From NCBI RefSeq assembly GCF_002217755.1, contig NZ_BCFL01000024.1:248001-312000 (forward strand): a stretch of 64,000 nt of DNA. The letters are read 5' to 3'. This stretch comes from Streptomyces hyaluromycini. GTDB taxonomy: Bacteria; Actinomycetota; Actinomycetes; Streptomycetales; Streptomycetaceae. The first letter of the stretch is position 1, and each line of letters begins with the position of its first letter. The notes beneath the pieces were generated by a model. That model saw nothing but the letters and a program-made list of their open reading frames with translations, made no database searches and was not told where the DNA came from. Both the position numbers and the translations under genes were made by a program. This document shows, in pieces, positions 18,864-27,475 of the stretch.

Positions 18864-21029
18864 ATGGAGCACACGAGCAACGCGGAACTCCGGGCCCGGG
18901 CGGATACCGTCCTCGCCCGTCTCGTCGGGGACGACACGGGCGCCGCCCGGCTGCGTGAGGATCAGTGGCGGGCGATCGAGGCGCTGGTCGCGGACCGGCG
19001 CCGGGCCCTGGTCGTCCAGCGCACGGGCTGGGGCAAGTCCGCGGTGTACTTCGTGGCGACCTCGCTGCTGCGGGCCTCGGGCGGCGGCCCGACGGTGATC
19101 GTCTCCCCGCTGCTCGCGCTCATGCGCAACCAGGTGGAAGCCGCGGCCCGCGCCGGCATCCACGCCCGCACCATCAACTCGTCCAACACGGAGGAGTGGG
19201 AGTCGATTCAGGCGGAGATCACGGCCGGCGAGGTCGACGTCCTTCTCGTGTCCCCGGAGCGGCTCAACAACCCGGACTTCCGCGACCAGGTCCTGCCCAA
19301 GCTCGCCGCGGCGACCGGACTGCTCGTCGTGGACGAGGCCCACTGCATCTCGGACTGGGGTCACGACTTCCGGCCCGACTACCGGCGGCTGCGCACGATG
19401 CTGGCCGACCTGCCGCCGGGCGTGCCGGTGCTGGCGACCACCGCCACGGCCAACGCGCGCGTGACCGCCGACGTGGCGGAGCAGCTCGGCACCGGCGGCA
19501 CCTCGGACGCGCTGGTGCTGCGCGGTCCGCTGGACCGGGAGAGCCTCAGCCTGAATGTGCTGCGGCTGCCGGACGCCGCGCACCGGATGGCCTGGCTCGC
19601 GGACCATCTGGACGAACTGCCGGGTTCCGGCATCGTCTACACGCTCACCGTGGCCGCCGCCGAGGAGGTCACCGCGTTCCTGCGGCAGCGCGGGCACACC
19701 GTGGCGTCGTACACGGGGAAGACGGAGAACGCCGACCGGCAGCAGGCCGAGGACGACCTGCTCGGCAACCGGGTCAAGGCGCTGATCGCCACCTCCGCGC
19801 TCGGTATGGGCTTCGACAAGCCCGACCTCGGGTTCGTGGTGCACCTCGGCTCGCCCTCCTCCCCCATCGCCTACTACCAGCAGGTGGGCCGCGCCGGCCG
19901 TGGTGTCGAGCACGCCGAGGTGCTGCTGCTGCCGGGCCGGGAGGACGAGGCGATCTGGGAGTACTTCGCCTCGCTCGCCTTCCCGTCGGAGGTTCTGGTG
20001 CGCCGCACCCTGGATGTCCTCTCCCGGGCCGGCGGCCCCATGTCGCTGCCCGCGCTGGAGCCGCTGGTGGAGCTGCGCCGCTCCCGGCTGGAGTCCATGC
20101 TGAAGGTTCTCGACGTGGACGGCGCGGTCAGGCGGGTCAAGGGCGGCTGGGTCGCGACCGGGCAGCCGTGGACGTACGACGCGGAGCGGTACGCCTGGGT
20201 GGCGCGGCAGCGCGAGGCCGAGCAGCAGGCGATGCGGGCATATGCGGCCACGGCGGACTGCCGGATGGAGTTTCTGCAGCGCCAGCTGGACGACGAGGAG
20301 GCGAAGCCCTGCGGCCGCTGCGACAACTGCGCACGGCCCCGCTTCACGGACGGCACCTCCTCGGCCGCGCTGGACGCGGCGCGGGTCGACCTGGGCCGCG
20401 CGGGTGTCGAGGTGGAGCCCCGCCGGATGTGGCCGACCGGCCTGCCGGCGATCGGCATCGACCTCAAGGGACGTATTCCGGCCGGTGAACAGGCGTCGGC
20501 GGGGCGGGCCTTGGGTCGGTTGTCGGACATCGGCTGGGGCAATCGGCTACGGCCGCTGCTCGCTCCCCAGGCCCCGGACGCGCCCGTGCCCGACGATGTC
20601 GCCCGTGCCGTGGTGGAGGTTCTGGCCGACTGGGCGAAGGGGCCCGGCGGCTGGGCCCCGGGCGCGGCCGACGCACAGCCGCGCCCCGTGGGCGTCGTCA
20701 CCGTCGCCTCGCGCTCCAGGCCCCGGCTGGTCCAGTCGCTGGGCGCGCGCATCGCGGAGGTCGGCAGACTGCCCCTGCTGGGTTCCGTGGAGTACGCGGG
20801 CGAAGCGCCGCGGGTCTCGCGCAGCAACAGTGCCCAGCGCCTCAAGGCCCTCGACGGTGCACTGACCGTGCCGCCCGGCCTGGCCACCGCTCTCGCCGAG
20901 TTCCGGGGACCGGTCCTGCTGGTGGACGACTTCACCGAGACCGGCTGGACCCTGGGGGTTGCGGCTCGCATGCTCCGCAGGTCCGGAGCGCGGGGGGTGT
21001 TGCCGCTGGTCCTCGCCGTGCAGGGCTGA
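18864..21029 (+). CDS. RecQ-family DNA helicase with C-terminal phosphoribosyltransferase-like domain
   Basis: 721 aa from the ATG at 18864; an ATG at 18855 is also possible and neither has a strong ribosome binding site. Helicase motifs: QRTGWGKS (~residue 52), DEAHCISDWGHDFR (~155), SALGMGFDKPD and QVGRAGRG (~341). The RecQ zinc site has its cysteines in ADCRMEF, KPCGRCDNCARP (~466-489). No HRDC domain follows; instead residues ~590-721 end in GPVLLVDDFTETGWT, a PRPP-binding loop of type I phosphoribosyltransferases. It should unwind 3'-5' DNA in repair or recombination. The fused tail could bind a nucleotide ligand. It is divergent from the DUF4192 gene. Confidence 0.9.
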   Translation: MEHTSNAELRARADTVLARLVGDDTGAARLREDQWRAIEALVADRRRALVVQRTGWGKSAVYFVATSLLRASGGGPTVIVSPLLALMRNQVEAAARAGIHARTINSSNTEEWESIQAEITAGEVDVLLVSPERLNNPDFRDQVLPKLAAATGLLVVDEAHCISDWGHDFRPDYRRLRTMLADLPPGVPVLATTATANARVTADVAEQLGTGGTSDALVLRGPLDRESLSLNVLRLPDAAHRMAWLADHLDELPGSGIVYTLTVAAAEEVTAFLRQRGHTVASYTGKTENADRQQAEDDLLGNRVKALIATSALGMGFDKPDLGFVVHLGSPSSPIAYYQQVGRAGRGVEHAEVLLLPGREDEAIWEYFASLAFPSEVLVRRTLDVLSRAGGPMSLPALEPLVELRRSRLESMLKVLDVDGAVRRVKGGWVATGQPWTYDAERYAWVARQREAEQQAMRAYAATADCRMEFLQRQLDDEEAKPCGRCDNCARPRFTDGTSSAALDAARVDLGRAGVEVEPRRMWPTGLPAIGIDLKGRIPAGEQASAGRALGRLSDIGWGNRLRPLLAPQAPDAPVPDDVARAVVEVLADWAKGPGGWAPGAADAQPRPVGVVTVASRSRPRLVQSLGARIAEVGRLPLLGSVEYAGEAPRVSRSNSAQRLKALDGALTVPPGLATALAEFRGPVLLVDDFTETGWTLGVAARMLRRSGARGVLPLVLAVQG

Positions 21030-21315
21030 CCTGCCCGCTGCTGTTCGAATACGGCATCGGGCGCGGCGTACGAACGTGCCGCGCTCGAACGTTCCAGGGG
21101 TCGCCGGGCGTCTCATCGGGTAGGGATATAAGCCACGCACCACCAGATAACAGTCGGTGGCCCCATTTGCTCGTTGCCGCATCCAAGTTCGACAGCAAGA
21201 ATTGGGGTCCGCTCCCCGCACGGCTCGTCCGTGATCCGGTTGGGCTTTGCTGCGGTGCGCGCGGCCCCGAATCCGATCTCGCCCGCTGTGTGGGCGCGTA
21301 GCCGAAGGGAGGAAC

Positions 21316-21936
21316 GTGACCTTCGGATTCGCTCCGTCCTCGGCGGCGTCGTTGTCGACATCCGCGTCCGCCGCTTCTGCCAGTCGTCTGCTCGAGCCCG
21401 CGGAGTGGGCCGACGCCGGAATACCGCTGCTGCGCAACCCCCGCGAGGTCGTCAGCGGCCTGCACGCCCGGCATCGCCCCCGTCCGGGCACCGCGATCGT
21501 CGCCGTCCTCGATCCGGAGGAGCGGCTGTGCGCCAGCGCCTCCTTCGGCCGACGCTCGGCCCCGGCCGACGGCTGGATGTTCCGCAACGCGCTGCTGGCA
21601 CAGTTGCGCCGGGTCATCCCGCACGACCTGCGCCGCCGCACCCCGGTGCGGACCGCCGTCCTGCTCTACTGCCGCGAGGGGGACGCGCGTTGGACGGAGG
21701 AGGACGGTGCCTGGATGTGGGGGCTGCGGGACGCCTGCACTCTGCACGGGCTGCGCTGCGGGGCCTACATCACGCTGACGCACGACGGCTGGCAGGTGCT
21801 GGGCGAGGGTCGCGGCGGGCGGCGCCCCAATGCCGACTCGCCTCCCGAACCCTTCGCCCTGTCGGAGGCCCCGCCTCTGTCGCCGCGCACCGGAGGCGCC
21901 GCCTCCGAGGTACTGCGCCGCGCGGCCGCCCGCTGA
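21316..21936 (+). CDS. Conserved hypothetical protein, 206 aa
   Basis: Starts at a GTG with a strong GGGAGGAA just upstream. Residues 1-30 are Ser/Ala-rich. A compact domain at ~35-165 includes GTAIVAVLDPEERL, WMFRNALLAQLRRVIPHDL and TAVLLYCREGDARW, with alternating strands and helices; the last 40 residues are Pro-rich and likely disordered. I do not recognise the family. It is co-directional with the helicase gene 286 bases upstream, and the Streptomyces-style composition gives no sign of recent transfer. The function is unknown. Confidence 0.75.
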   Translation: MTFGFAPSSAASLSTSASAASASRLLEPAEWADAGIPLLRNPREVVSGLHARHRPRPGTAIVAVLDPEERLCASASFGRRSAPADGWMFRNALLAQLRRVIPHDLRRRTPVRTAVLLYCREGDARWTEEDGAWMWGLRDACTLHGLRCGAYITLTHDGWQVLGEGRGGRRPNADSPPEPFALSEAPPLSPRTGGAASEVLRRAAAR

Positions 21937-21940
21937 ACCA

Positions 21941-21970
21941 CCGGCCCCCGCAAGGGGGCACCGGGGCCGG
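21941..21970. terminator. Terminator between convergent genes
   Basis: CCGGCCCC (21941-21948) pairs with GGGGCCGG (21963-21970); an alternative inner pairing CCCCC/GGGGG also exists. It lies just after the 206-aa gene. Confidence 0.6.
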
Positions 21971-22164
21971 GCACGCTCCAGCGGGCACGGCGCCCCGGTC
22001 ATGACCTGCGGCTACATGACCTACAGCGTGCTCGGCGGTCACGCCGCGCTCCGCGACGGGCAGCGGCACCCGCCCGTCGCCCGGGCATGCCAAAGACATC
22101 ACTGTGCGAGTCACCGCCGCGGCTCCCTCGGTACCTCCGGAGTCCCAGAGGTGCCGCAGACAGC

Positions 22165-22791
22165 TCAGACGCCCGCGCCCAGCACCGAGTTGATGTGCTG
22201 CGGGTCGCCGCAGACGATCAGCAGGGCGCCGGCCCGGGAGAGGGCCAGCGGCAGGGCGGTGGCGGCCACGGTGTCGGGTCCGCCGTTGACGGCGACGACC
22301 ACCACGGAGCGGGTCGCGGCACGGGAGGCGACGGCGGCGTCCGTGTAGAAGACGTCGTCGCCCGCGTCATGCTGGGCCCAGTAGGAGGCTTCGCCGAAGG
22401 ACAGCTCGTGGTCGGCCCACGGGTGCTGCGGGCCGGTGGTGATCACCAGCACGTCGCCGGGGGCACGACCCGATTCGAGGAGCAGGTCCACTGCTTCCTC
22501 GGCCGCGTCGAGAGCGCTCTCGACGGAGGCCGGGATCAGCTGGACCTGCGGGGCCGCCGCTGCCGCGGCGGGGACGGCCGGGCCGGACGGGCCTGGCTTG
22601 GCCACGTCACGCGGCGCGCGCTGTACCGGCGGCGTGGGCCGCACAGGGCCGTGACGACCGGGACGCGACGGAGCCGCGGGGCGGGGGCCGGGTACGGGAC
22701 GAGGGGTCGGCGCGGTACGGCCGGTGGCCGGAGTGGCGCGGGGACCCTGGGCACTCTCGTGAATCTGAGGCTCCTCGGGAATGAGAGGCAT
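22165..22791 (-). CDS. Small protein resembling the C-terminal end of SF1 helicases
   Basis: 208 aa. Residues 1-~85 are Pro/Arg/Ala-rich and probably disordered. Residues ~88-208 form a globular segment with VESALDAAEEAVDLLLESG, GDVLVITTG, VVVVAVNGG and ALPLALSRAGALLIVCGDP (each cited separately). The final motif resembles the region of UvrD/RecB-type helicases in which calling of strands ends (ALSRA...VCGDP), but the ATPase core and Walker motifs are absent. It may be a nucleotide- or DNA-binding remnant domain used on its own. No ribosome binding site is evident before the ATG at 22791. It lies 68 bases downstream of rnhB in the same direction. Confidence 0.7.
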   Translation of the reverse strand: MPLIPEEPQIHESAQGPRATPATGRTAPTPRPVPGPRPAAPSRPGRHGPVRPTPPVQRAPRDVAKPGPSGPAVPAAAAAAPQVQLIPASVESALDAAEEAVDLLLESGRAPGDVLVITTGPQHPWADHELSFGEASYWAQHDAGDDVFYTDAAVASRAATRSVVVVAVNGGPDTVAATALPLALSRAGALLIVCGDPQHINSVLGAGV

Positions 22792-22859
22792 GAGCTGATA
22801 TTTATCAAACGTTGGTGCAGGTCACGTGAACCGGGTGACACAACAGTGCGACTGGAAGG

Positions 22860-23561
22860 TCAGAAATCGAAGCCGAGCTGACCCTCGATCTCCGGAGCGC
22901 TTCCCTCCGCCCAGCCGCGGACCTTCTTGAGGTGCCGCCACTGGGGCAGCGCATCAAGATACGCCCACGACAACCGGTGGTACGGGGTGGGTCCCCGCTC
23001 CTCCAGTGCGGCTTTGTGCACGGGCGACGGGTACCCGGCGTTGTCCGCAAATCCGAAGTCTGCATGGTCGATACCCAGTTCGGCCATCATTTTGTCGCGC
23101 TGAACTTTGGCGATCACCGAGGCCGCGGCCACGGCGACACACGACTGGTCACCCTTGATGACCGTGCGCACCCGCCACGGGGCACCGAGGTAGTCGTGCT
23201 TCCCGTCGAGGATGACCGCATCGGGACGGACCGGCAAGGTCTCCAGGGCGCGGGTCGCCGCCAGTCGCAGTGCGGCGGTCATCCCGAGGTCGTCGATCTC
23301 CTCCGGCGAGGCATGGCCCAGGGCATAGGCCGTGACCCACCCGCGCAGCGCCTCGGAAAGCTCCGTCCGCCGCTTGACGGTCAGCAGCTTGGAGTCGGTG
23401 AGGCCCTCGGGTGGTCGGCGAAGACCGGTGACCGCGGCACAGACGGTGACGGGCCCGGCCCAGGCGCCGCGCCCCACCTCGTCGACACCGGCAATGACCT
23501 TGGCTCCGGTCGTGGCGCGAAGGGAGCGCTCGACGGTGTGAGTAGGCGGTTCGTACGGCAT
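22860..23561 (-). CDS. rnhB: Ribonuclease HII
   Basis: 233 aa. The opening catalytic motif AGVDEVGRGAWAGPV supplies the Asp-Glu pair, ILDGKHD the third acidic residue, and IDDLGM plus AAASVIAKVQRD belong to the conserved core. It hydrolyses the RNA strand of RNA/DNA hybrids and starts removal of single ribonucleotides from DNA in the cytoplasm. The length is normal for actinobacterial RNase HII. It is followed by the 208-aa helicase-tail-like protein on the same strand. Confidence 0.95.
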   Translation of the reverse strand: MPYEPPTHTVERSLRATTGAKVIAGVDEVGRGAWAGPVTVCAAVTGLRRPPEGLTDSKLLTVKRRTELSEALRGWVTAYALGHASPEEIDDLGMTAALRLAATRALETLPVRPDAVILDGKHDYLGAPWRVRTVIKGDQSCVAVAAASVIAKVQRDKMMAELGIDHADFGFADNAGYPSPVHKAALEERGPTPYHRLSWAYLDALPQWRHLKKVRGWAEGSAPEIEGQLGFDF

Positions 23562-23643
23562 GGCGCCCTTAGGGTACGCCGCACTGATCCCTTGGCGACA
23601 CCCCGGCTTCCCGGACCGCGCCCTGGACCACCTGAGCCGCAGC

Positions 23644-24267
23644 TCAGGCCCCGCGCGACAGCAGCAGCGGAAGCATGAACCGGTCGATCATCTCTTCGAC
23701 CTCCTGATCGCTCCATTCGCTTCCGGAAATCTTGTTGCGGTACATCATCATCGCCGGAATGGCGTCGAGAACATAGCCGTTGGCCGCGTCGGCACGTACC
23801 TCACCCCGCTCGATACCCCGGGCGACGATGTCACCGATCAGCTGGATCGTCGGCCCCACAACCCCGTCGAAGATCACACCATGGAACCGCTCGACCTGCA
23901 CGGGATCGCATTCGTGAATGACCGACCGCAGCGCGAATCCGAGGCGCGAGAACATCGCGTCCCGGGCCTGCCGGCACAGGGCCAACAGGTCCTCACGCAC
24001 ACTTCCGAGGTCGGGAGCCTCCTCCAAACGCGGCAGTCCGGCCTGCAACGCGTCCGCGACCAGCTCTTCCTTGGAGGGCCAGCGACGGTAGACCGCCGCC
24101 TTCCCGGTCTGAGCACCGGCGGCGACACCCTCCATGGTGAGGCCGTTCCAGCCGACGGTGCTGAGCTGCTCCAAGGCGGCGTCCAGGATCGCGCGTTCGA
24201 GGACCGCACCGCGCCGACGAGGGGAGGCCGCCTGGGGAGCAGCGGCAGTCCAGCGCGAGGTAACCAT
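23644..24267 (-). CDS. TetR-family regulator of the adjacent MFS pump
   Basis: 207 aa. The N-terminal helix-turn-helix spans ~22-68 (ILDAALEQLSTVGWNGLTMEG, cited in part: LTMEGVAAGAQTGKAAVYRRW). The C-terminal ligand/dimer domain is TetR_C-like, with MFSRLGFALRSVIHEC and DAIPAMMMYRNKISG. It should repress the divergent MFS gene and itself by binding the two palindromes in their shared promoter region, and be released by a drug-like ligand. The 188-base divergent spacing and the twin operators support the pairing; the inducer is unknown. Confidence 0.92.
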   Translation of the reverse strand: MVTSRWTAAAPQAASPRRRGAVLERAILDAALEQLSTVGWNGLTMEGVAAGAQTGKAAVYRRWPSKEELVADALQAGLPRLEEAPDLGSVREDLLALCRQARDAMFSRLGFALRSVIHECDPVQVERFHGVIFDGVVGPTIQLIGDIVARGIERGEVRADAANGYVLDAIPAMMMYRNKISGSEWSDQEVEEMIDRFMLPLLLSRGA

Positions 24268-24364
24268 CTGATGTTTCTCCAGCGAGCGAGGGGAAGCGGG
24301 AAGTCCGGAGCGGGGGACGCGGCGCGCGACGGCAAAGGGGGACGCGGCACACGACGCGCAATTA

Positions 24365-24384
24365 AGTGAACGCTTGCGTTCTCT
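24365..24384. promoter_or_regulatory. TetR operator 1 (regulator side)
   Basis: AGTGAACGCTTGCGTTCTCT, an inverted repeat AGTGAACG-N4-CGTTCNCT with one mismatch from operator 2. It covers the probable promoter of the TetR gene (TAGAGA on the minus strand lies within or next to it). Confidence 0.75.
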
Positions 24385-24402
24385 ACCGGGGACTCACTAC
24401 CG

Positions 24403-24432
24403 TTGACACGACAGTGAACGCTGCCGTTCACT
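24403..24432 (+). promoter_or_regulatory. MFS gene promoter with TetR operator 2
   Basis: TTGACA at 24403-24408 is an excellent -35; TTCACT 18 bases downstream is the probable -10. The perfect palindrome AGTGAACGCTGCCGTTCACT (24413-24432) overlaps the spacer and -10, so bound repressor would block polymerase. Confidence 0.75.
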
Positions 24433-24455
24433 AACACCTTCGTGGGGGATCCATA

Positions 24456-26003
24456 GTGACAACCTCTCAACTGATACCGGACCAGAAACCAGGTGCGGCC
24501 CGCCGGCAGGGGCGCCCCGGCATCGCGCTCACCGTGATTGCCGCCTGTCAGCTCATGGTGGTACTCGACGCGACGATTGTGAACATCGCGCTCCCGCACA
24601 TTCAAGCGGCGCTCAAGTTCAGCACCACGGACCTCACGTGGGTGGTCAGCGCCTACACGCTCACCTTCGGCGGTCTGCTGCTCCTCGGTGCGCGGGCCGG
24701 CGACATCCTCGGCCGGCGTCGGGTGTTCATGACCGGCATCCTGCTGTTCACCTTCGCCTCGCTCCTCGGCGGCCTCGCCCAGGAACCCTGGCAACTGCTC
24801 GCCGCCCGCGCCCTCCAGGGTGTCGGCGGCGCGATCGCGTCGCCGACCTCGCTGGCGCTGATCACCACGACCTTCCCCGAAGGCCCGGAGCGGAACCGGG
24901 CGTTCGGCGTGTTCGCCGCCGTCTCGGCGGGCGGCGGGGCCATCGGCCTGCTGGCCGGCGGCATGCTCACCGACTGGCTCGACTGGCGCTGGGTGCTGTT
25001 CGTCAACGTACCGATCGGGCTGCTGATCGCCGCCCTCACCCCGCAGTACATCAACGAGTCCGAACGGCACCCCGGACGGTTCGACATCGCGGGCGCGCTG
25101 ACCTCCACCCTGGGCATGGCCGCCCTGGTCTACGGCTTCATCCGGGCCTCGGAGAAGGGCTGGCACGACGGTCTGACCCTCGGGTCGTTCGCCGCCGCAG
25201 TGGTCCTGCTGCTGTCCTTCGTCTTCATCGAGACCCGGGCGAAGGAGCCCATCACCCCGCTGAGGATGTTCGCCGACCGCAACCGCTCCGGCACCTACGT
25301 GATCATGCTCAGCCTGGCCGCCGCGATGTTCGGCATGTTCTTCTACATCGTGCTGTTCGTGCAGAACGTACTGGGCTACAGCCCGATCAGGGCCGGTCTG
25401 GCCTTCCTGCCCGTGACGGCGGCCATCGCCGTCGGCGCCGGACTCTCGCAGCGGTTCCTGCCCACCCTGGGCCCGAAGCCGTTCATGATGACCGGTTCGG
25501 CGCTCGTGGTAGTCGGACTCACCTGGCAGACGTTCATCAAGCCCGACAGCTCCTATGTCGGCGGGGTTCTCGGGCCCATGCTGGTCTTCGGCTTCGGCAT
25601 GGGGCTGAACTTCGTGACGGCGACCGTCACCGCGGTCTCCGGTGTCGCCCCGCACGAGGCCGGAGCGGCCTCCGGGCTGCTCAACGCCATGCAGCAGGTG
25701 GGCGGTTCGCTGGGCCTGTCCATCCTGACCACGGTGTTCGGCTCGGCCAGCAAGGACGAGGCGAAGAAGCAACTGCCCAAGTTCCTCGCCGGCGGTTCGC
25801 CGGAGCAGAAGGCAGCGTTCGCCAAGACCCATCAGCTGCCCGCGCCTTGGGGACACGAGGTGCTCGCACACGGCATCTCGACCGCGTTCATCCCCGCCGC
25901 CGCCATGGCCGGGCTCGGCCTGCTCACCGCCTGGCTGGTGATCAAGGTCCGCAAGAGCGATCTCGAAGCCCTCGCCGGCACGGCCGGCCCGGGGATCGGC
26001 TGA
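24456..26003 (+). CDS. MFS drug efflux transporter, DHA2 (EmrB/QacA) family
   Basis: 515 aa from a GTG with GGGGGA upstream. About fourteen membrane segments are visible. The family signature is near the N terminus: MVVLDATIVNIALPHIQAAL in helix 1 and GDILGRRRVFM in the loop after helix 2; motif C is near AIGLLAGGMLTDWLDWR. It exports hydrophobic compounds by proton antiport through the cytoplasmic membrane. Divergent transcription from a TetR gene with operators between them indicates substrate-inducible export. The substrate cannot be deduced. Confidence 0.93.
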   Translation: MTTSQLIPDQKPGAARRQGRPGIALTVIAACQLMVVLDATIVNIALPHIQAALKFSTTDLTWVVSAYTLTFGGLLLLGARAGDILGRRRVFMTGILLFTFASLLGGLAQEPWQLLAARALQGVGGAIASPTSLALITTTFPEGPERNRAFGVFAAVSAGGGAIGLLAGGMLTDWLDWRWVLFVNVPIGLLIAALTPQYINESERHPGRFDIAGALTSTLGMAALVYGFIRASEKGWHDGLTLGSFAAAVVLLLSFVFIETRAKEPITPLRMFADRNRSGTYVIMLSLAAAMFGMFFYIVLFVQNVLGYSPIRAGLAFLPVTAAIAVGAGLSQRFLPTLGPKPFMMTGSALVVVGLTWQTFIKPDSSYVGGVLGPMLVFGFGMGLNFVTATVTAVSGVAPHEAGAASGLLNAMQQVGGSLGLSILTTVFGSASKDEAKKQLPKFLAGGSPEQKAAFAKTHQLPAPWGHEVLAHGISTAFIPAAAMAGLGLLTAWLVIKVRKSDLEALAGTAGPGIG

Positions 26004-26026
26004 CCCCACCGGGTCCGCACAGAGTC

Positions 26027-26091
26027 GCGGATGGCCGGACCTCTGCCTCCGCCAGGGGACAGACGGCAGAGGCAGAGGTCCGGCCATCCGC
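26027..26091. terminator. Long terminator hairpin after the MFS gene
   Basis: A perfect 23-bp inverted repeat (26027-26049 with 26069-26091) closes a 19-base loop. It begins 24 bases after the MFS stop. Such a long perfect stem is unusual but fits an efficient terminator. Confidence 0.8.
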
Positions 26092-26535
26092 CTCGCGACC
26101 GTCGGCGCCGCGATCATCAGCACGGCGCACACCATCAGCAGAGCTGACCCGACCCACATGACCGACACCTCCCCCGCCACTACGCCTCCCGCCCACCTCC
26201 CGGCACATGGGTCAGGTGGAGCGGCTGCCAGGAGAACGCCCGACGGTCACGCAGAGTTCCCGCCGGGCACGGAGAGTCTCCTATGCGGACCACGGGATTC
26301 GGCATGGACCGCAGATGCCGGGAACGGGCCTGCCTCGGACCGACGAGGCTTCACCCCGGCGCGCTTCGACGGTCCTCGAACACCGGGCCCACCACGAGAC
26401 GGCAGCGCCCGGCCTCGCCGCAGGCCCCCCATGCCTCCGGGGCGCCGCGGCCTCGCGGCGTTCCGTACAAGCCGGCTCCGAAGGGGCGCCGAACCGCATC
26501 GCCGCCGTACACGGTCCGAGCCCGACCTCGGCTGA
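26092..26535. other. Intergenic stretch, no gene identified
   Basis: Between the MFS terminator and the 3' end of the ADP-ribosylglycohydrolase gene. Open frames exist on both strands but give Arg/Pro-rich strings without recognisable domains. One oddity is a minus-strand frame starting near 26159 that reads a plausible transmembrane helix and then runs into the hairpin; it has no stop of its own and is treated as chance or a relic. Confidence 0.45.
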
Positions 26536-27465
26536 TCACCCGCCGACAGCGGTTCCCGTCCCTGCCGGCACCCATTCCGGCAGCGCCTCGGTCCGCTCCG
26601 CCCATGCGGCCGGCGGCGCTCCCTGCCGCCCGCCCGCGAGCACGCCGCCCACGATGGCGCAGGTGGTGTCCACATCGCCGCCCACCTGGGCGGTCGTCCA
26701 GAATGCCGTCTCGTAGTCCCCGAGGGCGCGTGCCGCCGACCAGAGGGCGAAGGGGACCGTGTCATGGGCGGTCGTACGCCGTCCGCAGCCCAGGACGGCC
26801 GCTACGGTGCCCGCGTCGGCGTAGTCGAGCATGTCGCGGGCGCGCCGCAGGCCCTGGCCGACAGCGCTTCTGGGGACGAGAGCGACGACCCCGTCGAGGA
26901 GCGCCCCGGGGCTCGGCGGGCCGCCCGGCGCGGCTGCCAGCGCCGCTGCGGCCGCCACGGCCATGGCACCGACCACGGCCTCCCGGTGCTGGTGCGTGGG
27001 GTAGGCCGAGATCTCGGCCTGGTGGGTGGCCTGCTCCGGATCGTCCGCGTACCAGGCGCCCAGGGGCGCGATCCGCATCGCCGCGCCGTTGCCCCAGGAC
27101 CCCTGCCCGTTGAAGAGCCCGGCGGCCAGCTCGCGCCAGTCGCCGCCCTCCCGGACGAGGCGCAGCAGACGGTTGACCGCGGGACCGTAGCCCCGGTCGA
27201 AGTCATGGTGCGCGGCGAAGGAGTGGGCCAGCGCGTCCTGGTCGATGCGGTGGTGGGCGGCCAGGACGGCGACGACCGAGCAGGCCATCTCGGTGTCGTC
27301 GGTCCACTGCCAGGGGGCCGGAGGCAGTTCCCGCCGCTTCAGCAGCGGGTAGTTCACCGGCACGAAGAACTGCGAGCCCAGCGCATCGCCGACCGCGAGT
27401 CCGCGCAGGCTGGCCAGGGCGCGCTCCAGGCGCCCGGGGGTCGGGGAATCAGTGGATGAGATCAT
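26536..27465 (-). CDS. ADP-ribosylglycohydrolase family protein
   Basis: 309 aa. The N-terminal LRGLAVGDALGSQ and the metal-binding WTDDTEMAC motif, together with GSWGNGAAMRIAPLG and the C-terminal TAQVGGDVDTTCAIVGGVLAG (cited in part), give the full set of Asp/Thr residues that hold two Mg2+ ions in this fold. Members remove ADP-ribose from arginine or other acceptors, for example DraG reversing nitrogenase inactivation. No toxin or ADP-ribosyltransferase is adjacent, so the substrate is open. It lies 10 bases downstream of the histidine phosphatase gene and is probably co-transcribed. Confidence 0.9.
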   Translation of the reverse strand: MISSTDSPTPGRLERALASLRGLAVGDALGSQFFVPVNYPLLKRRELPPAPWQWTDDTEMACSVVAVLAAHHRIDQDALAHSFAAHHDFDRGYGPAVNRLLRLVREGGDWRELAAGLFNGQGSWGNGAAMRIAPLGAWYADDPEQATHQAEISAYPTHQHREAVVGAMAVAAAAALAAAPGGPPSPGALLDGVVALVPRSAVGQGLRRARDMLDYADAGTVAAVLGCGRRTTAHDTVPFALWSAARALGDYETAFWTTAQVGGDVDTTCAIVGGVLAGGRQGAPPAAWAERTEALPEWVPAGTGTAVGG

Positions 27466-27475
27466 CGCGGCCAGC

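Noticed and set aside
21071..21094. CGAACGT direct repeats before the 206-aa gene as an SOS box
   Set aside because: The GAAC and GTTC halves are not separated by four bases, so the pattern is not a LexA box.
23874..26180. Minus-strand frame opposite the MFS gene whose start reads like a transmembrane helix
   Set aside because: The helix-like start near 26159 has no stop of its own and the rest is antisense to the pump; the helix can arise by chance next to the long hairpin.
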